From Ignavibacteriales bacterium (GTDB lineage Bacteria; Bacteroidota; Ignavibacteria; UBA10030): a DNA stretch of 64,000 nucleotides. Of the stretch, positions 40,196-50,251 are shown in pieces (the first letter of the stretch is position 1; every line of letters starts with the position of its first letter). Both the position numbers and the translations under genes were made by a program. The notes beneath the pieces were generated by a model. That model worked only from the letters and a program-made list of their open reading frames with translations. It was not told where the DNA came from and did not search any database. The stretch spans positions 186,001 through 250,000 of the forward strand of contig JAPLFR010000008.1 in the NCBI GenBank assembly GCA_026390575.1, read 5' to 3'.

Positions 40196-42097
40196 ATGTC
40201 TGACACATCGGATATACGAGCCCAATCGATAATCACGCTTTCTGGGACAGATCTTTCGTTACTCGAAAAGATCGAAGCACTTCCAACGAAACCAGGTGTA
40301 TATCAATTTAAGAATGTCGATGGCAAGGTTATCTATGTCGGCAAAGCGCAAAACTTACGCAATCGAGTACGACAATACTTCCACAAATCTCGACCAGTTG
40401 ATTTGCGAATCGATGCGATGATTTCAAAAATCGTCGATGTCGAGCTTACCGTGACAGACAGCGAAATTGAAGCGCTCATTCTCGAAGCAAACCTTATTAA
40501 GCAGCTCAAACCGCGTTATAATGTCCTTCTCAAAGACGATAAGAGTTATCCTTACATTGCTATTACCAAAGAGCCATTCCCTCGTATGTATGTAACACGC
40601 CGCAAGACTTCTGGTGCTCGTTACTTTGGTCCTTATACTGATGTAAAATCTATGCGGCATGCCCTCAAGACAATGCGGAACCTCTTTATGGTTCGCAGCT
40701 GCAGCCTTGATTTAACTGAAGATTCAATCAAGAAGAAAAAATTTCGAGTGTGTCTCGACTTTCATATCAAAAAATGTGAGGGACCGTGTGAGGCGTTTGT
40801 CTCACAAGAGCATTACAATGCGCTGATTGATCAGGCGTCACAAGTTCTTCGCGGAAAAACAAAAATTGTCATTGAATCGCTGAAAAAAGAAATGGATGCA
40901 CATGCCGATGCATCACGATTTGAAGAAGCGGCGATCATTCGAGATCGGTTGAATACACTAAGTGTCTATTCAGAAAAGCAAAAGATTGTGGATGCGACAG
41001 AAACAGATCGTGATATTATTGCGCTTGTTTCCAAGGAAGATGATGCGTGTGCTGTGATTTTCAAGATCCGAGAGGGCAAAATGATCGGGAGTCAGCATCT
41101 ATATCTCGCAAATGCCTCTGGAAAGCCCTTTAGCGAGCTATTAGAGGCTGTCCTTGAGCGTTATTATCTTGAACAGGAGGATATTCCACCTGAATTGTTT
41201 TTATCCGATGAGATGAGTAATACGGAGATTATTCAAAATTGGTTGGAAAATAAAAGCGGTCATTCTGTGAATATACAATTCCCTAAATCAGGAGATAAAG
41301 TAAAACTTGTCGCCCTTGTGCGCACAAACGCACAGTTCTGGTTGGATGAGTTGGAATTATTAAGACTCAAGCGTGGAGAGATTATTCCTCATTCAGTCAT
41401 AGCGCTCCAGCGAGATCTTCGGTTGCCTGCGCCGCCGCGAAGAATTGAATGTTTCGATATTTCGAATATTCAAGGATCGGACACTGTCGCTTCACTTGTG
41501 GTATTTGAAGATGGTAAACCAAAGAAAAGCGAATATCGAAAATTTAGAATCCGTACAGTTGAGGGTCCAAATGATTTCGCCAGTATGCATGAAGTTGTTG
41601 AACGAAGATATACAAGAATTCTTCAGGAGAAGCGCATCCTTCCGGACCTCATCATGGTTGATGGGGGAAAAGGGCAACTCTCCAGTGCAATCGAAGTGCT
41701 GCACAAATTAGAACTTACGGCTGTACCAATTATTGGTTTGGCGAAGCGGCTCGAAGAAGTATTTCTGCCCAACCAAGATGAATCTCTTCAGTTACCTCGA
41801 ACTTCCTCTGGACTTCGGCTGATGCAGCAAATGAGGGACGAGGCGCATCGATTCGCTATCACATTTCATCGCTCTGTACGCAGCAAAAGAATAATTCAGA
41901 CAGAACTTGATATGATTCAAGGTGTTGGGAAAAAAAGAGCCGAAAAACTGCTGGAAACATTGGGCTCACTACAAGGCGTTCGTGTTGCGACGGAAGAACA
42001 ACTCACAGAAATTGTAGGAAAATTAGCTGCCAGGAATATTCTAAAATACTTTACTGATTCAGAAAGCAATACATCTGTCGATTCTATACAGCATTAA
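40196..42097 (+). CDS. uvrC: Excinuclease ABC subunit C
   Basis: Makes both cuts beside DNA damage with UvrAB. The GIY-YIG domain opens at GVYQFKNVDGKVIYVGKA (~residues 35-52). A cysteine-rich stretch lies near ~180-195, and the UVR domain (~220-260) includes FEEAAIIRDRLN. The RNase H-like domain has ECFDISNIQGSDTVAS and MVDGGKGQ. Tandem helix-hairpin-helix follows (GVGKKRAEKLLE). Length 633 fits. Confidence 0.96.
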   Translation: MSDTSDIRAQSIITLSGTDLSLLEKIEALPTKPGVYQFKNVDGKVIYVGKAQNLRNRVRQYFHKSRPVDLRIDAMISKIVDVELTVTDSEIEALILEANLIKQLKPRYNVLLKDDKSYPYIAITKEPFPRMYVTRRKTSGARYFGPYTDVKSMRHALKTMRNLFMVRSCSLDLTEDSIKKKKFRVCLDFHIKKCEGPCEAFVSQEHYNALIDQASQVLRGKTKIVIESLKKEMDAHADASRFEEAAIIRDRLNTLSVYSEKQKIVDATETDRDIIALVSKEDDACAVIFKIREGKMIGSQHLYLANASGKPFSELLEAVLERYYLEQEDIPPELFLSDEMSNTEIIQNWLENKSGHSVNIQFPKSGDKVKLVALVRTNAQFWLDELELLRLKRGEIIPHSVIALQRDLRLPAPPRRIECFDISNIQGSDTVASLVVFEDGKPKKSEYRKFRIRTVEGPNDFASMHEVVERRYTRILQEKRILPDLIMVDGGKGQLSSAIEVLHKLELTAVPIIGLAKRLEEVFLPNQDESLQLPRTSSGLRLMQQMRDEAHRFAITFHRSVRSKRIIQTELDMIQGVGKKRAEKLLETLGSLQGVRVATEEQLTEIVGKLAARNILKYFTDSESNTSVDSIQH

Positions 42098-42153
42098 AAT
42101 CAGCTTTTCAACAAATTGCGATTCGGACGATTTTATTGTACGTTAAAAATAAT

Positions 42154-43986
42154 ATGAGTCCATCAGGTACCTTTTATCGGCTTCTTAAATATTTTTTAAA
42201 GTACAAGTGGCGAATCATAGCAGGTCTTGTGTCTGTTGGCATCATGAGTATCGCAGAAACTGCGTCTGCGTATTTGATTGCCCGCCTCTTTGAGATTCTG
42301 CAGACCATTAGCCAGCAAGTACGTTTAGGTCAAGAGATATTGGTAGCGGTACCATTGAAGCTCTTCAATACACTGCTCTATTCATTCACCATCCATGGAC
42401 AACAGGAGAGTTTTGAGCTCATTTATAAATTTGCGCTTATAGTTATTGTCATCATTCTAATAAAAGTAACTTTCGTGTATGTGCGCGAATATGTTATGAG
42501 TTCTGTTCAACAGAAGATTATGATGCGGTTTAGGATTGAATTGTTCGACCGTATTGTTGTCCTGCCCATTAAGTATTTCGACGAGAATAAAACAGGATAC
42601 ATCATGTCGCGCATCACAAACGACGTGAACAATATTGAACAATCAATCAACCTTATCGTCGAAATGGCGCAAAATTTTGTCTATACTTTCGTCTATGCGG
42701 CGGCATTATTCTACACAAATTGGCAGTTAGCTATTGTAACAATTCTTATTTTTGCTTTTTCCGGAGAAATATCACGCAAATTCGGCGATAAGATTCGTTC
42801 CTACAGCCATGCACTCACAAACACATTGGCAGAAATCTCCGCATTTATCCAAGAACGTATATCGGCAATACGCATTGTGAAATCATTCACGCGAGAGGAA
42901 AAAGAAAAGAAATCGTTCAAGCAGAAGGTGGAATCCAATTATCATTATTCAATGAAAATAGTCCGTGTGACTGCCTTGCTGAGTCCAACAAATGAATTAT
43001 TCAATACAGCTGCTGCCTCCTTGCTCGTTATCTTTTGCGGATATCTTTTTATTAAAGGTTCGATGACAATCGAGACTATGCTCTTCTTCCTCATCTTGAT
43101 GATTAGTTTAGCAAAGCCAGTGAAAGCATTAGGCGAGAGTGCGGCAAGGATTCAAAAAACACTTGTTTCTGCCGGTTACATTTTTGAGATACTCGACCAT
43201 CCAAAAGAAGCGAACATTCATCCAGATCGTTCCATCACAATTGCGAATGGAACTGTAGAATATCGCCATGTGTCATTTTCCTATAACAACGATATTCAAG
43301 CATTAAAAGACATCAATGTGCAGGTGAGAGGAGGCGAAAAGATAGCCCTTGTCGGACCAAGTGGAGGAGGGAAAAGCACATTTGTTAATATGATACCACG
43401 GTTCTATGAAGCTCAAAAAGGAAATATTTATATCGATGGAATGAATACACAAGAAGTAGATCTGTATTCATTGAGAAGTCAAATAGCCATTGTTCCGCAA
43501 GAGGTCATTCTTTTCTCAGGCACTGTCTTTACTAATATACAGTACGGCCGGCTCGAAGCGACGAGAGAAGAAGTTCTCCAGTCTGCAAGAGATGCAAATG
43601 CATATGAGTTTATCGAGAAACTTGAAAAGGGGTATGATACGGAGGTTGGTGAGAGAGGACTACAGCTTTCTGGAGGTCAGCGGCAGCGTATTGCTATTGC
43701 GAGGGCAATCCTTCGTAATCCCCGCATCTTGCTTCTGGATGAAGCAACATCTGCGTTAGATACAGAATCTGAACTCATGGTGAAGGAAGCCCTGGATCGA
43801 CTTATGGAAGGGCGGACATCTTTTATCATTGCGCATAGACTTTCCACGATAGCTCACTGTGATAGAATTATTGTGCTCGACGCTGGCAGTATTGTTGAAA
43901 TAGGAACGCACGAAGAGCTCCTTTCAAAAGAAAGCGGATTATATCGGCGTCTCCATGCACTCCAATTTGATGAAAATCCATCTTGA
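42154..43986 (+). CDS. MsbA-like ABC exporter (fused permease and ATPase)
   Basis: Half-transporter with six membrane segments (residues ~20-320) and one ATPase domain. GPSGGGKST (~402) is Walker A, LSGGQRQR (~505) the signature, and ILLLDEATSALD Walker B. MsbA-type proteins flip lipid A-core or other lipids across the inner membrane. The following genes (two GT9, O-antigen ligase) make a core-LPS role likely. The ATG at 42154 is used; a TTG at 42136 opens the same frame. It abuts the next gene. Confidence 0.9.
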   Translation: MSPSGTFYRLLKYFLKYKWRIIAGLVSVGIMSIAETASAYLIARLFEILQTISQQVRLGQEILVAVPLKLFNTLLYSFTIHGQQESFELIYKFALIVIVIILIKVTFVYVREYVMSSVQQKIMMRFRIELFDRIVVLPIKYFDENKTGYIMSRITNDVNNIEQSINLIVEMAQNFVYTFVYAAALFYTNWQLAIVTILIFAFSGEISRKFGDKIRSYSHALTNTLAEISAFIQERISAIRIVKSFTREEKEKKSFKQKVESNYHYSMKIVRVTALLSPTNELFNTAAASLLVIFCGYLFIKGSMTIETMLFFLILMISLAKPVKALGESAARIQKTLVSAGYIFEILDHPKEANIHPDRSITIANGTVEYRHVSFSYNNDIQALKDINVQVRGGEKIALVGPSGGGKSTFVNMIPRFYEAQKGNIYIDGMNTQEVDLYSLRSQIAIVPQEVILFSGTVFTNIQYGRLEATREEVLQSARDANAYEFIEKLEKGYDTEVGERGLQLSGGQRQRIAIARAILRNPRILLLDEATSALDTESELMVKEALDRLMEGRTSFIIAHRLSTIAHCDRIIVLDAGSIVEIGTHEELLSKESGLYRRLHALQFDENPS

Positions 43987-45090
43987 ATGAGAGATTCATT
44001 TTTAAAACGCTTTGAAATATATTTGCGCCGTTTTTTAATTTATGCGTTCGGATTCTTCGTCAGCAGACGAAATCGACTATCGGATACTATCGATTTTAAT
44101 TCCAGCAAAATTCTCTTCATCAGACAAGATAGAATTGGTGACGTCCTCGTTTCCACTCCGATATTCACGTCAGTCAAAACGCATTATCCTTCAGCCATTG
44201 TAGATGTTCTTCTCAGTGAGAACAATCATTTCGTCCTTATGAATGATTCGTTAGTACGCAAACGCTGGATCTACCAAAAAAGGATTGGTAAAGTAATCTC
44301 ATTGGCGAGATCTCTTCGAAAAGAAAAATATGACTTTGCCGTGGACATGATGGACAACCCATCGGTGACATCAACTTTTCTTTGCTTGTTATCTGGCGCT
44401 CGCTGGAATATCGGTATTGTCAAGGATAATAACTATGTTTATGACATCAAAGTGCCTATGCTTTCTCGAAGTGAAACACATATTGTAGATCGAATTGCTC
44501 AATTATTGATACCGTTTCATATTGATCCCACAGCTGAAAACCTTTCCATCCGATATTTTACTTCACCAGAATCTGATGACTTTGCGGAAAGATTTCTTTC
44601 AGCGAATCAGTTGACTAAACGCCAACTCATTGGTATTAATATCTCTGCTGGCGGAGAAACTCGTTTTTGGGGTATTAAGAATTATCGTGCGTTTCTTTCC
44701 TTTATAACAGAGAAATATCCAGACCTATTCCAAATCTTATTATATGAACCAGCCTATAAAGAAAAAGCGATGAAGATAGTGGAAGGCAATAAAAATGTGA
44801 TTCTTTCACCTCTCACTCAAACATTTGATCAATTTGCGGCATTTATTAAAAGACTTTCTTTCCTAGTCTCTCCAGACACATCTGCTATTCATTTGGCCTC
44901 AGCATTTCATATTCCTTCGGTTGTGCTCTATGTCCAATCAGATAAAGCCTTGCGAATCTGGGAACCCTACGGAACAGATTATGAAGTTGTTGTTACCGAT
45001 GTTGATGATCTATCAACAATTCCAATATCGTCTGTCGAATCAGCTTTAACGAAATTAATCGATCGATATCGCATAAAGACCATTGAATAA
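43987..45090 (+). CDS. GT9-family (heptosyltransferase-like) glycosyltransferase
   Basis: Adds heptose or similar sugars to the LPS inner core. LFIRQDRIGDVLVSTPIF is the acceptor-domain opening of GT9 enzymes and SPDTSAIHLASAFHIPSVVLY the donor-binding region. GINISAGGETRFWG and a Rossmann-like middle are also typical. Its ATG directly follows the stop of the ABC gene. It is paralogous in layout to the next gene. Confidence 0.9.
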   Translation: MRDSFLKRFEIYLRRFLIYAFGFFVSRRNRLSDTIDFNSSKILFIRQDRIGDVLVSTPIFTSVKTHYPSAIVDVLLSENNHFVLMNDSLVRKRWIYQKRIGKVISLARSLRKEKYDFAVDMMDNPSVTSTFLCLLSGARWNIGIVKDNNYVYDIKVPMLSRSETHIVDRIAQLLIPFHIDPTAENLSIRYFTSPESDDFAERFLSANQLTKRQLIGINISAGGETRFWGIKNYRAFLSFITEKYPDLFQILLYEPAYKEKAMKIVEGNKNVILSPLTQTFDQFAAFIKRLSFLVSPDTSAIHLASAFHIPSVVLYVQSDKALRIWEPYGTDYEVVVTDVDDLSTIPISSVESALTKLIDRYRIKTIE

Positions 45091-45112
45091 GCACAGAATA
45101 TCCTCTTACAGA

Positions 45113-46246
45113 ATGATTGAAAAGCTAGAATATTGGTGGAGGCATCGAATTGTTTATCCTGTTCTGCGATTGATATTTCATAATCCAAGAAAGGACTCGC
45201 CAATTGACATTCAGTCTATCAACAATGTACTCTTCTTGAGATACGATAGAATAGGGGATATGATTGTAACGACACCTATTTTTCGAAGCTTGAAACAAAT
45301 GAACCCTGCCTTAAAAATCGGGGTGTTTGCCAGTGAGAAAAACGCTGAAATTATCCGCTTCAATCCTTATGTAGATCTGGTGTATGTACTTCATTCGAAT
45401 TGGATGAAGCTCATTGTTGAAATACTGAAGGCAAGAAAAAATGAATATGAGCTCGTGGTGAATTTAATTTTCAACAGAACTACCAGCGGAGGTATATTAG
45501 CGAATATTATTTCGCCGTCGGGAATAAAAATAGGTCAGGGTGATGAAAAATACAGGTTCTATTTTAATAGAATTCTCAAAATCTCCCGAAATACAAACCA
45601 TATGCTCGAAACTTTTGTATGGATCATAAAAGAAGTATTCGATATAACACTCGAACCTGACCAGTTGAAATACGATATCTTCATTGATAAAGAAACAAGA
45701 AACAGGATTAAGACTTACTTCACAAATAATAATCTTCGGTCAAGAGATAATTCAGCCGCCGATAAATCCTTTTATATTATTCTAAATCTTTCTGCGAATG
45801 ATTCGGTAAGGAGAATTTCAGCTGAACAAGCTTATTCAATTGGAGAACATCTGGGTTCGAGGACAATATTTCGTACGGTTCTTCTCCATGCTCCACATGA
45901 TTCTTACATGTTATCAGTCAAGCACAACCTCATGAAAAACTCGCACTGTTTATCATTCCCAGAGCAGGGTGATGCATTGTTGCTTGAACTTGCTGCAATT
46001 ATTGAAGGTGCACTTGCAGTGATTACTCCTGATACATCCATCATTCATTTTGCATCAGCGACCAAGACTCCTGTTGTTGGATTTTACACTCAGATGCAGG
46101 ATGTTCATGAGTGGCTGCCCCATCAAGTAAAAAATCGCGTTGTTATTTCTTCCGCAAATGAACCAACAAGCGCGATTCCTATTCCGAAAATGATTAATGC
46201 AATTGATGATTTTATTAAAGAACTTGACATAGAGTTCAATCGGTAA
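45113..46246 (+). CDS. GT9-family (heptosyltransferase-like) glycosyltransferase
   Basis: Second GT9 enzyme, similar in design: FLRYDRIGDMIVTTPIF near residue 40 and TPDTSIIHFASATKTPVVGFY near the end. The two share the gene order of tandem waaC/waaF-type pairs. I use the ATG at 45113; a TTG at 45083 overlaps the previous stop by eight bases and would add ten residues. Acceptor order cannot be inferred. Confidence 0.9.
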   Translation: MIEKLEYWWRHRIVYPVLRLIFHNPRKDSPIDIQSINNVLFLRYDRIGDMIVTTPIFRSLKQMNPALKIGVFASEKNAEIIRFNPYVDLVYVLHSNWMKLIVEILKARKNEYELVVNLIFNRTTSGGILANIISPSGIKIGQGDEKYRFYFNRILKISRNTNHMLETFVWIIKEVFDITLEPDQLKYDIFIDKETRNRIKTYFTNNNLRSRDNSAADKSFYIILNLSANDSVRRISAEQAYSIGEHLGSRTIFRTVLLHAPHDSYMLSVKHNLMKNSHCLSFPEQGDALLLELAAIIEGALAVITPDTSIIHFASATKTPVVGFYTQMQDVHEWLPHQVKNRVVISSANEPTSAIPIPKMINAIDDFIKELDIEFNR

Positions 46247-46296
46247 TCAAATACATATGATACACTAAACGTTATTCTCAAGAAAGAACAGTTCAT

Positions 46297-47523
46297 ATGA
46301 AGTTAATTGACTATCGCGCAACAATCCCAACAGCAATGAGCCGTTTTGGACTTTATCTCTTTGCGTTTAGTATTCCGATTTCGTTTGTTCCGGCTGAGTT
46401 TGCTATAGGCATTGCTTTCGTAGGATGGATCTTGGAAGGTCTCTTCAATAAACAATGGCAGTATTATCCAACTAAATTATTCATTCCACTTTTATTCTAC
46501 ATTGGCTGGAATATAATCGCATCAAGCATTTCTCCAAGACCAGGGCATAGTCTATGGGCATTAGCGGATAATGAATGGCCTATGTTCATTATGCTCCTCA
46601 TGTATTTTGTAGTCGATGATATTAAAGTATTGAAACGAATATTACAGCTTTGGCTTTTCTCGGCATCAATAGCAGCACTCTATGGTATTTGGCAGACGTT
46701 CTCAGGATATCAATTACATCGACCTGAGACACTTGCTCCAATGGGCAGCTATTTCCGCGCAGTGGGTTTTAATGGATTTTATCTCACGTTTGCAGGATTC
46801 CTTATGTCTGTTTTCCTGGTAAGCCTCTGTATGAGTTCTCAATCAGGAATGATTAAGAATCGGTGGAAGTATTTGCTTGTCGCCCTCTTAAGTTTTATGG
46901 CAGTGATAGGAACGTTTGCGAGGAGTATCTGGTTGTCGTTTGGTGTTGTTATTCCCGTCTTTGGCTTCGTGAAAGGCAAACGAATCGGCAGTATCGTGAC
47001 GGGGGTCTTTCTCCTCATAGTTCTTTTCTGTGTCATCTTTATCCCAACTATTAGGGATCGCGCATATTCCAGTGTTGTCCCGTCAGAAAATCAGACGCGG
47101 TTGAATCTCTGGAAGACAAGCATCAATATATCGAAAGATTTTCCTTTGACTGGAATCGGAGAGGACAACTTTGATTATTACTTTGATCGGTATAAGGTTG
47201 CAGGATATTATGACGTGACGGGACATCCACATAATGACTATCTTACAATTCTTGTTTCCTCTGGAATTCCAGGGCTGATCGCTTTCTTGTCTCTGTGGTT
47301 TGTCCTTATACAAACTGGATTTAAAACTCAGAAATATTCTACAAATCCATTTCTTAAAGAACTTGCGCTTGGAAGCACATTAGCGGTTATCGGTTTTATG
47401 ATCGGCGGGCTTTTCCAAAACTATTATGGAACATTTGCAAATTGCTGGGGATGGTGGCTCATGGCAGGGCTTGTGATGGCATCCTCTCGTCTCTCAACAA
47501 AAGAAGATAAAATTAAATCATAA
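46297..47523 (+). CDS. O-antigen ligase family membrane protein (WaaL-like)
   Basis: About ten to twelve hydrophobic segments with a large outer loop. GHPHNDYLTILVSSGIPG (~residue 305) carries the H/HN signature of the Wzy_C/O-antigen ligase family. GTFARSIWLSFG is a typical inner segment. It would join lipid-linked polymer to lipid A-core at the periplasmic face. It follows the heptosyltransferase pair, and its 3' end overlaps the converging GT2 by 11 bases. Confidence 0.87.
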   Translation: MKLIDYRATIPTAMSRFGLYLFAFSIPISFVPAEFAIGIAFVGWILEGLFNKQWQYYPTKLFIPLLFYIGWNIIASSISPRPGHSLWALADNEWPMFIMLLMYFVVDDIKVLKRILQLWLFSASIAALYGIWQTFSGYQLHRPETLAPMGSYFRAVGFNGFYLTFAGFLMSVFLVSLCMSSQSGMIKNRWKYLLVALLSFMAVIGTFARSIWLSFGVVIPVFGFVKGKRIGSIVTGVFLLIVLFCVIFIPTIRDRAYSSVVPSENQTRLNLWKTSINISKDFPLTGIGEDNFDYYFDRYKVAGYYDVTGHPHNDYLTILVSSGIPGLIAFLSLWFVLIQTGFKTQKYSTNPFLKELALGSTLAVIGFMIGGLFQNYYGTFANCWGWWLMAGLVMASSRLSTKEDKIKS

Positions 47524-48376
47524 TATAATTTTTATATTCGCCGATTCTCCAGCCACATTGTGATTCGATAGCATCGAGAATATTTTCCTTTAGTGATTGC
47601 CGTACTTTCATCGGATTGTACTTGAATGACCAGTTCTGATTGCGAATTCGGTCGCTCATCACAGAAGGGTGTGCACCATCATAGAGTGTTAATTTGCCCC
47701 CTTGCATGTAATTGTATTGGTTTGCAACGCCGACATGCTGATCGACCCATTCGTCCGAGTGCCAGAGCCTGTTGAAAGTTTTCTGCTTCAACTGCTGAAT
47801 TTCCGGCGGTTTCACCCAACCATAATGATAAATCGCAGCATTGATGAGCTTGACGTGAAGTTTTTTCCCATGGATCCGAAATCCTTGAGCATCACCCCAT
47901 GACCGTACTCCGATATGTGGCCGTACGATTCGTATCTCGCGGCGATACCATCGGCGTGAGTCACCAATATAATGATAGCAGCCATAGAAGTGTTTGTAAT
48001 TGAAAAGCAGTCCTTCCACTTCTCTTGTGTCTTTATAGAGCACCATTGCTTCTTGTATTACCGGATAATCTTGTTCGTGAAGTACTTCATCTGCTTGAAG
48101 ATATATTGCCCAATCACCAGCCATACGGCCGAGTGCAAGGTTTGTTTGTTGGGAAAGAATTGTTCCGCCTTCGCGAATCGATTCATCCCAAACTGTTTCA
48201 AGAATTCTGATTTTAGGTGAATGGAGTGATTTAATTTTTTCTAGTGTACCGTCTTCAGATTGACCGACAGCGACGACGACTTCATCACAGAGGGGAAGGA
48301 GAGAGTTAATGGATTCTAAAAAAGGATAGTCATACTTCACACCGTTACGTACGAATGTGAATCCGGATACTTTCAT
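47513..48376 (-). CDS. GT2-family glycosyltransferase
   Basis: GT-A enzyme with SGFTFVRNG opening, VVVAVGQSEDGT for the nucleotide and YLQADEVLHE as the DxD-like region (here QADE). WYRREIRIVRP and RIHGKKLHVKLI recall LPS core glucosyltransferases of the SunS/WaaE type. The ATG at 48376 fits the family start. Its 3' end overlaps the ligase gene by 11 bases on the opposite strand. The 5' neighbour, a PorV-like gene, ends 13 bases upstream of its start. Confidence 0.85.
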   Translation of the reverse strand: MKVSGFTFVRNGVKYDYPFLESINSLLPLCDEVVVAVGQSEDGTLEKIKSLHSPKIRILETVWDESIREGGTILSQQTNLALGRMAGDWAIYLQADEVLHEQDYPVIQEAMVLYKDTREVEGLLFNYKHFYGCYHYIGDSRRWYRREIRIVRPHIGVRSWGDAQGFRIHGKKLHVKLINAAIYHYGWVKPPEIQQLKQKTFNRLWHSDEWVDQHVGVANQYNYMQGGKLTLYDGAHPSVMSDRIRNQNWSFKYNPMKVRQSLKENILDAIESQCGWRIGEYKNYIMI

Positions 48377-48389
48377 CCCGCATGATCCT

Positions 48390-49280
48390 CTAGAGAACAA
48401 AACCAATAGAAATGAGATGAGAATCCCCTACTTGCAGGGAAAATGGAACATACGCATAATCAATCATGACAATGCTGTAACGAATTCCTAACCCTGCAGA
48501 AATGCCTCGTGTATCAATTCCAGTTTGGTAACCAAAACGCACTGTGAGTATATGCTCGTACGTGGCCTCTCCGCCAATACCGGTATGATTTATCGGAGTT
48601 CCAATTTCTGAGGAAAATGTAGTGGCGACACGAAACACCATTTCATCCAGATGCAATGAGTATGTCCCGCCAAAACGCACTTGTGACGGCAATTCTGTTC
48701 GATCGTTGCGAAATGCTGATAGCGAACCCACATTCGTTAAGGAACAACCAAGACTAAGACCCTCCACGTGCGGAAAATAAATAACACCGGCATCAAATCC
48801 ATAACCGGTGGCTTCATCAACAAATATTTTTTCATAAATATATTTAGGAGCGATACCTATTCGAATATTCTGGGTTAATGCAACGCCATACGTCAACTGA
48901 AAGGAGGTGGATTGCGCATTGAATGTTCCGATCGCAGGTCCAGGAATTGTACGTAATTCGAGTCCATCGACACTTGTATTTGCGATAGAAAGGGACAAAG
49001 AACCAATGCTAAAAGGAGCGGCAATCGACAAGCATTCCATTTGAATATCTTGAATCCATTCCGTATGTGAGAACAACACCCCGTAGGCTTCGCTCGAAGC
49101 AATGTTTGCAGGATTGATAAGGCTGGATTGAAGTGCTGTTGGATCTGCAACAAAAGAGCCGCCTGTAGCAGCAACAAATGGAGTTGTTGGGAATTTTAAG
49201 CTCACAGCGCCTCGAGAACTTCCCTGCGAAAGCAGGAGTGCAGGGAAAAGAAGAAATGAAAAAATAATTTTGAGTTTCAT
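48390..49280 (-). CDS. PorV/PorQ-family outer-membrane protein
   Basis: Exported beta-barrel: signal peptide to ~LLLSQ, then ADPTALQSSLINPANIA, a standard PorV/PorQ opening, and alternating strands up to a C-terminal hydrophobic strand (SHLISIGFVL). PorV shuttles T9SS cargo to the PorU sortase. Which partner role applies here is not clear. Its start overlaps the upstream paralogue's stop by one base (TAATG). Confidence 0.8.
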   Translation of the reverse strand: MKLKIIFSFLLFPALLLSQGSSRGAVSLKFPTTPFVAATGGSFVADPTALQSSLINPANIASSEAYGVLFSHTEWIQDIQMECLSIAAPFSIGSLSLSIANTSVDGLELRTIPGPAIGTFNAQSTSFQLTYGVALTQNIRIGIAPKYIYEKIFVDEATGYGFDAGVIYFPHVEGLSLGCSLTNVGSLSAFRNDRTELPSQVRFGGTYSLHLDEMVFRVATTFSSEIGTPINHTGIGGEATYEHILTVRFGYQTGIDTRGISAGLGIRYSIVMIDYAYVPFSLQVGDSHLISIGFVL

Positions 49281-50251
49281 TAGAATCTCAGTGCTAATGA
49301 GAGAATATGGATACCACTTGGACTGTACGGTTCAAATACATAGGCATAATCAAAAGAAGGAGTCCAATTTGCCACTTTGGTTTGTAAGGATATTCCTATT
49401 GCCGGTTTTGCAGGCAAGTCCGCATTCATTGCGAGCTGATCGATACCGCCTCGGATATAAACGCCGTCGTATACTTTAACCTCTGAACCAACACGAATAT
49501 AGAGTGCAGAACCAATTGATTCAAATTCACCGGATACTATCAATGGATAGTCTGTGGGCATCCAGCTTACTCCGATGCGTTTTCTCAGTGGAAAATAATC
49601 TGAAGAAGAATTTCCGAGTTGTCCATACAGTTGAGAGGAATCCCATTTATACTTAGCATTAATATCCTGTACAACTGCTCCAAGCGTAACTTCTTGTGAG
49701 AGTACATAAATTACCCCTACATCAATACCGGCAGATGTACTTTTCATTCCTTCAAAAAGTGAATAGTAAAGAATTTTTGCTGTCACTCCAAAGGCAAATT
49801 TTGGAGCTGGTCTTAAACCAAAAGAAAGTGAAAAAGCATTCTCAGACGTACTATAGGTTTCAGTATGAATACCATCACGGTCGCGGCCGTCAATATTTCC
49901 AACTCCAGCATTCAAGATGGACAAAGAAAATCCTGCATCTGGTTTTAAATTCTTTGTATAGCTTAAATAGTTGAGTCTTCTATCGAGAGAAAGAACTCCA
50001 TATGCTGCAATGGCAGTTGGTTCAGATTCAAATGGAACGATTGCTGGATTATAGTAGGATTGCAGATCGCCGTTAATCACTGCAGTCATTGCGTTGCCCA
50101 TAGCCATTCCGCGTGCACCAAATCCCATGCGCATCGGTGCGCCGGCAAGTCCGCCTACGGAAGAGCTGCTCTGCAGCTGACTAAAAGCAAAGCTTGACAT
50201 TGCACACAATAAGAGAACGATTGCACAAAGGGCACGAGAAAGAGTTTTCAT
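49280..50251 (-). CDS. PorV/PorQ-family outer-membrane protein
   Basis: Signal peptide (to about AFSQ) followed by GARGMAMGNAMTAVINGDLQSYYNPA, the most recognisable block of the PorV/PorQ family. The rest is beta-barrel with a hydrophobic final strand (ILSLALRF). The ATG at 50251 overlaps the BNR gene's stop as ATGA. Together with the next gene it forms a tandem barrel pair that may serve the T9SS cargo encoded upstream. Confidence 0.82.
   Translation of the reverse strand: MKTLSRALCAIVLLLCAMSSFAFSQLQSSSSVGGLAGAPMRMGFGARGMAMGNAMTAVINGDLQSYYNPAIVPFESEPTAIAAYGVLSLDRRLNYLSYTKNLKPDAGFSLSILNAGVGNIDGRDRDGIHTETYSTSENAFSLSFGLRPAPKFAFGVTAKILYYSLFEGMKSTSAGIDVGVIYVLSQEVTLGAVVQDINAKYKWDSSQLYGQLGNSSSDYFPLRKRIGVSWMPTDYPLIVSGEFESIGSALYIRVGSEVKVYDGVYIRGGIDQLAMNADLPAKPAIGISLQTKVANWTPSFDYAYVFEPYSPSGIHILSLALRF

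Noticed and set aside
42116-42144. TTGCGA-N17-TACGTT before the ABC gene
   Set aside because: Would place the RNA start about three bases before the ATG; probably chance or a leaderless case I cannot support.
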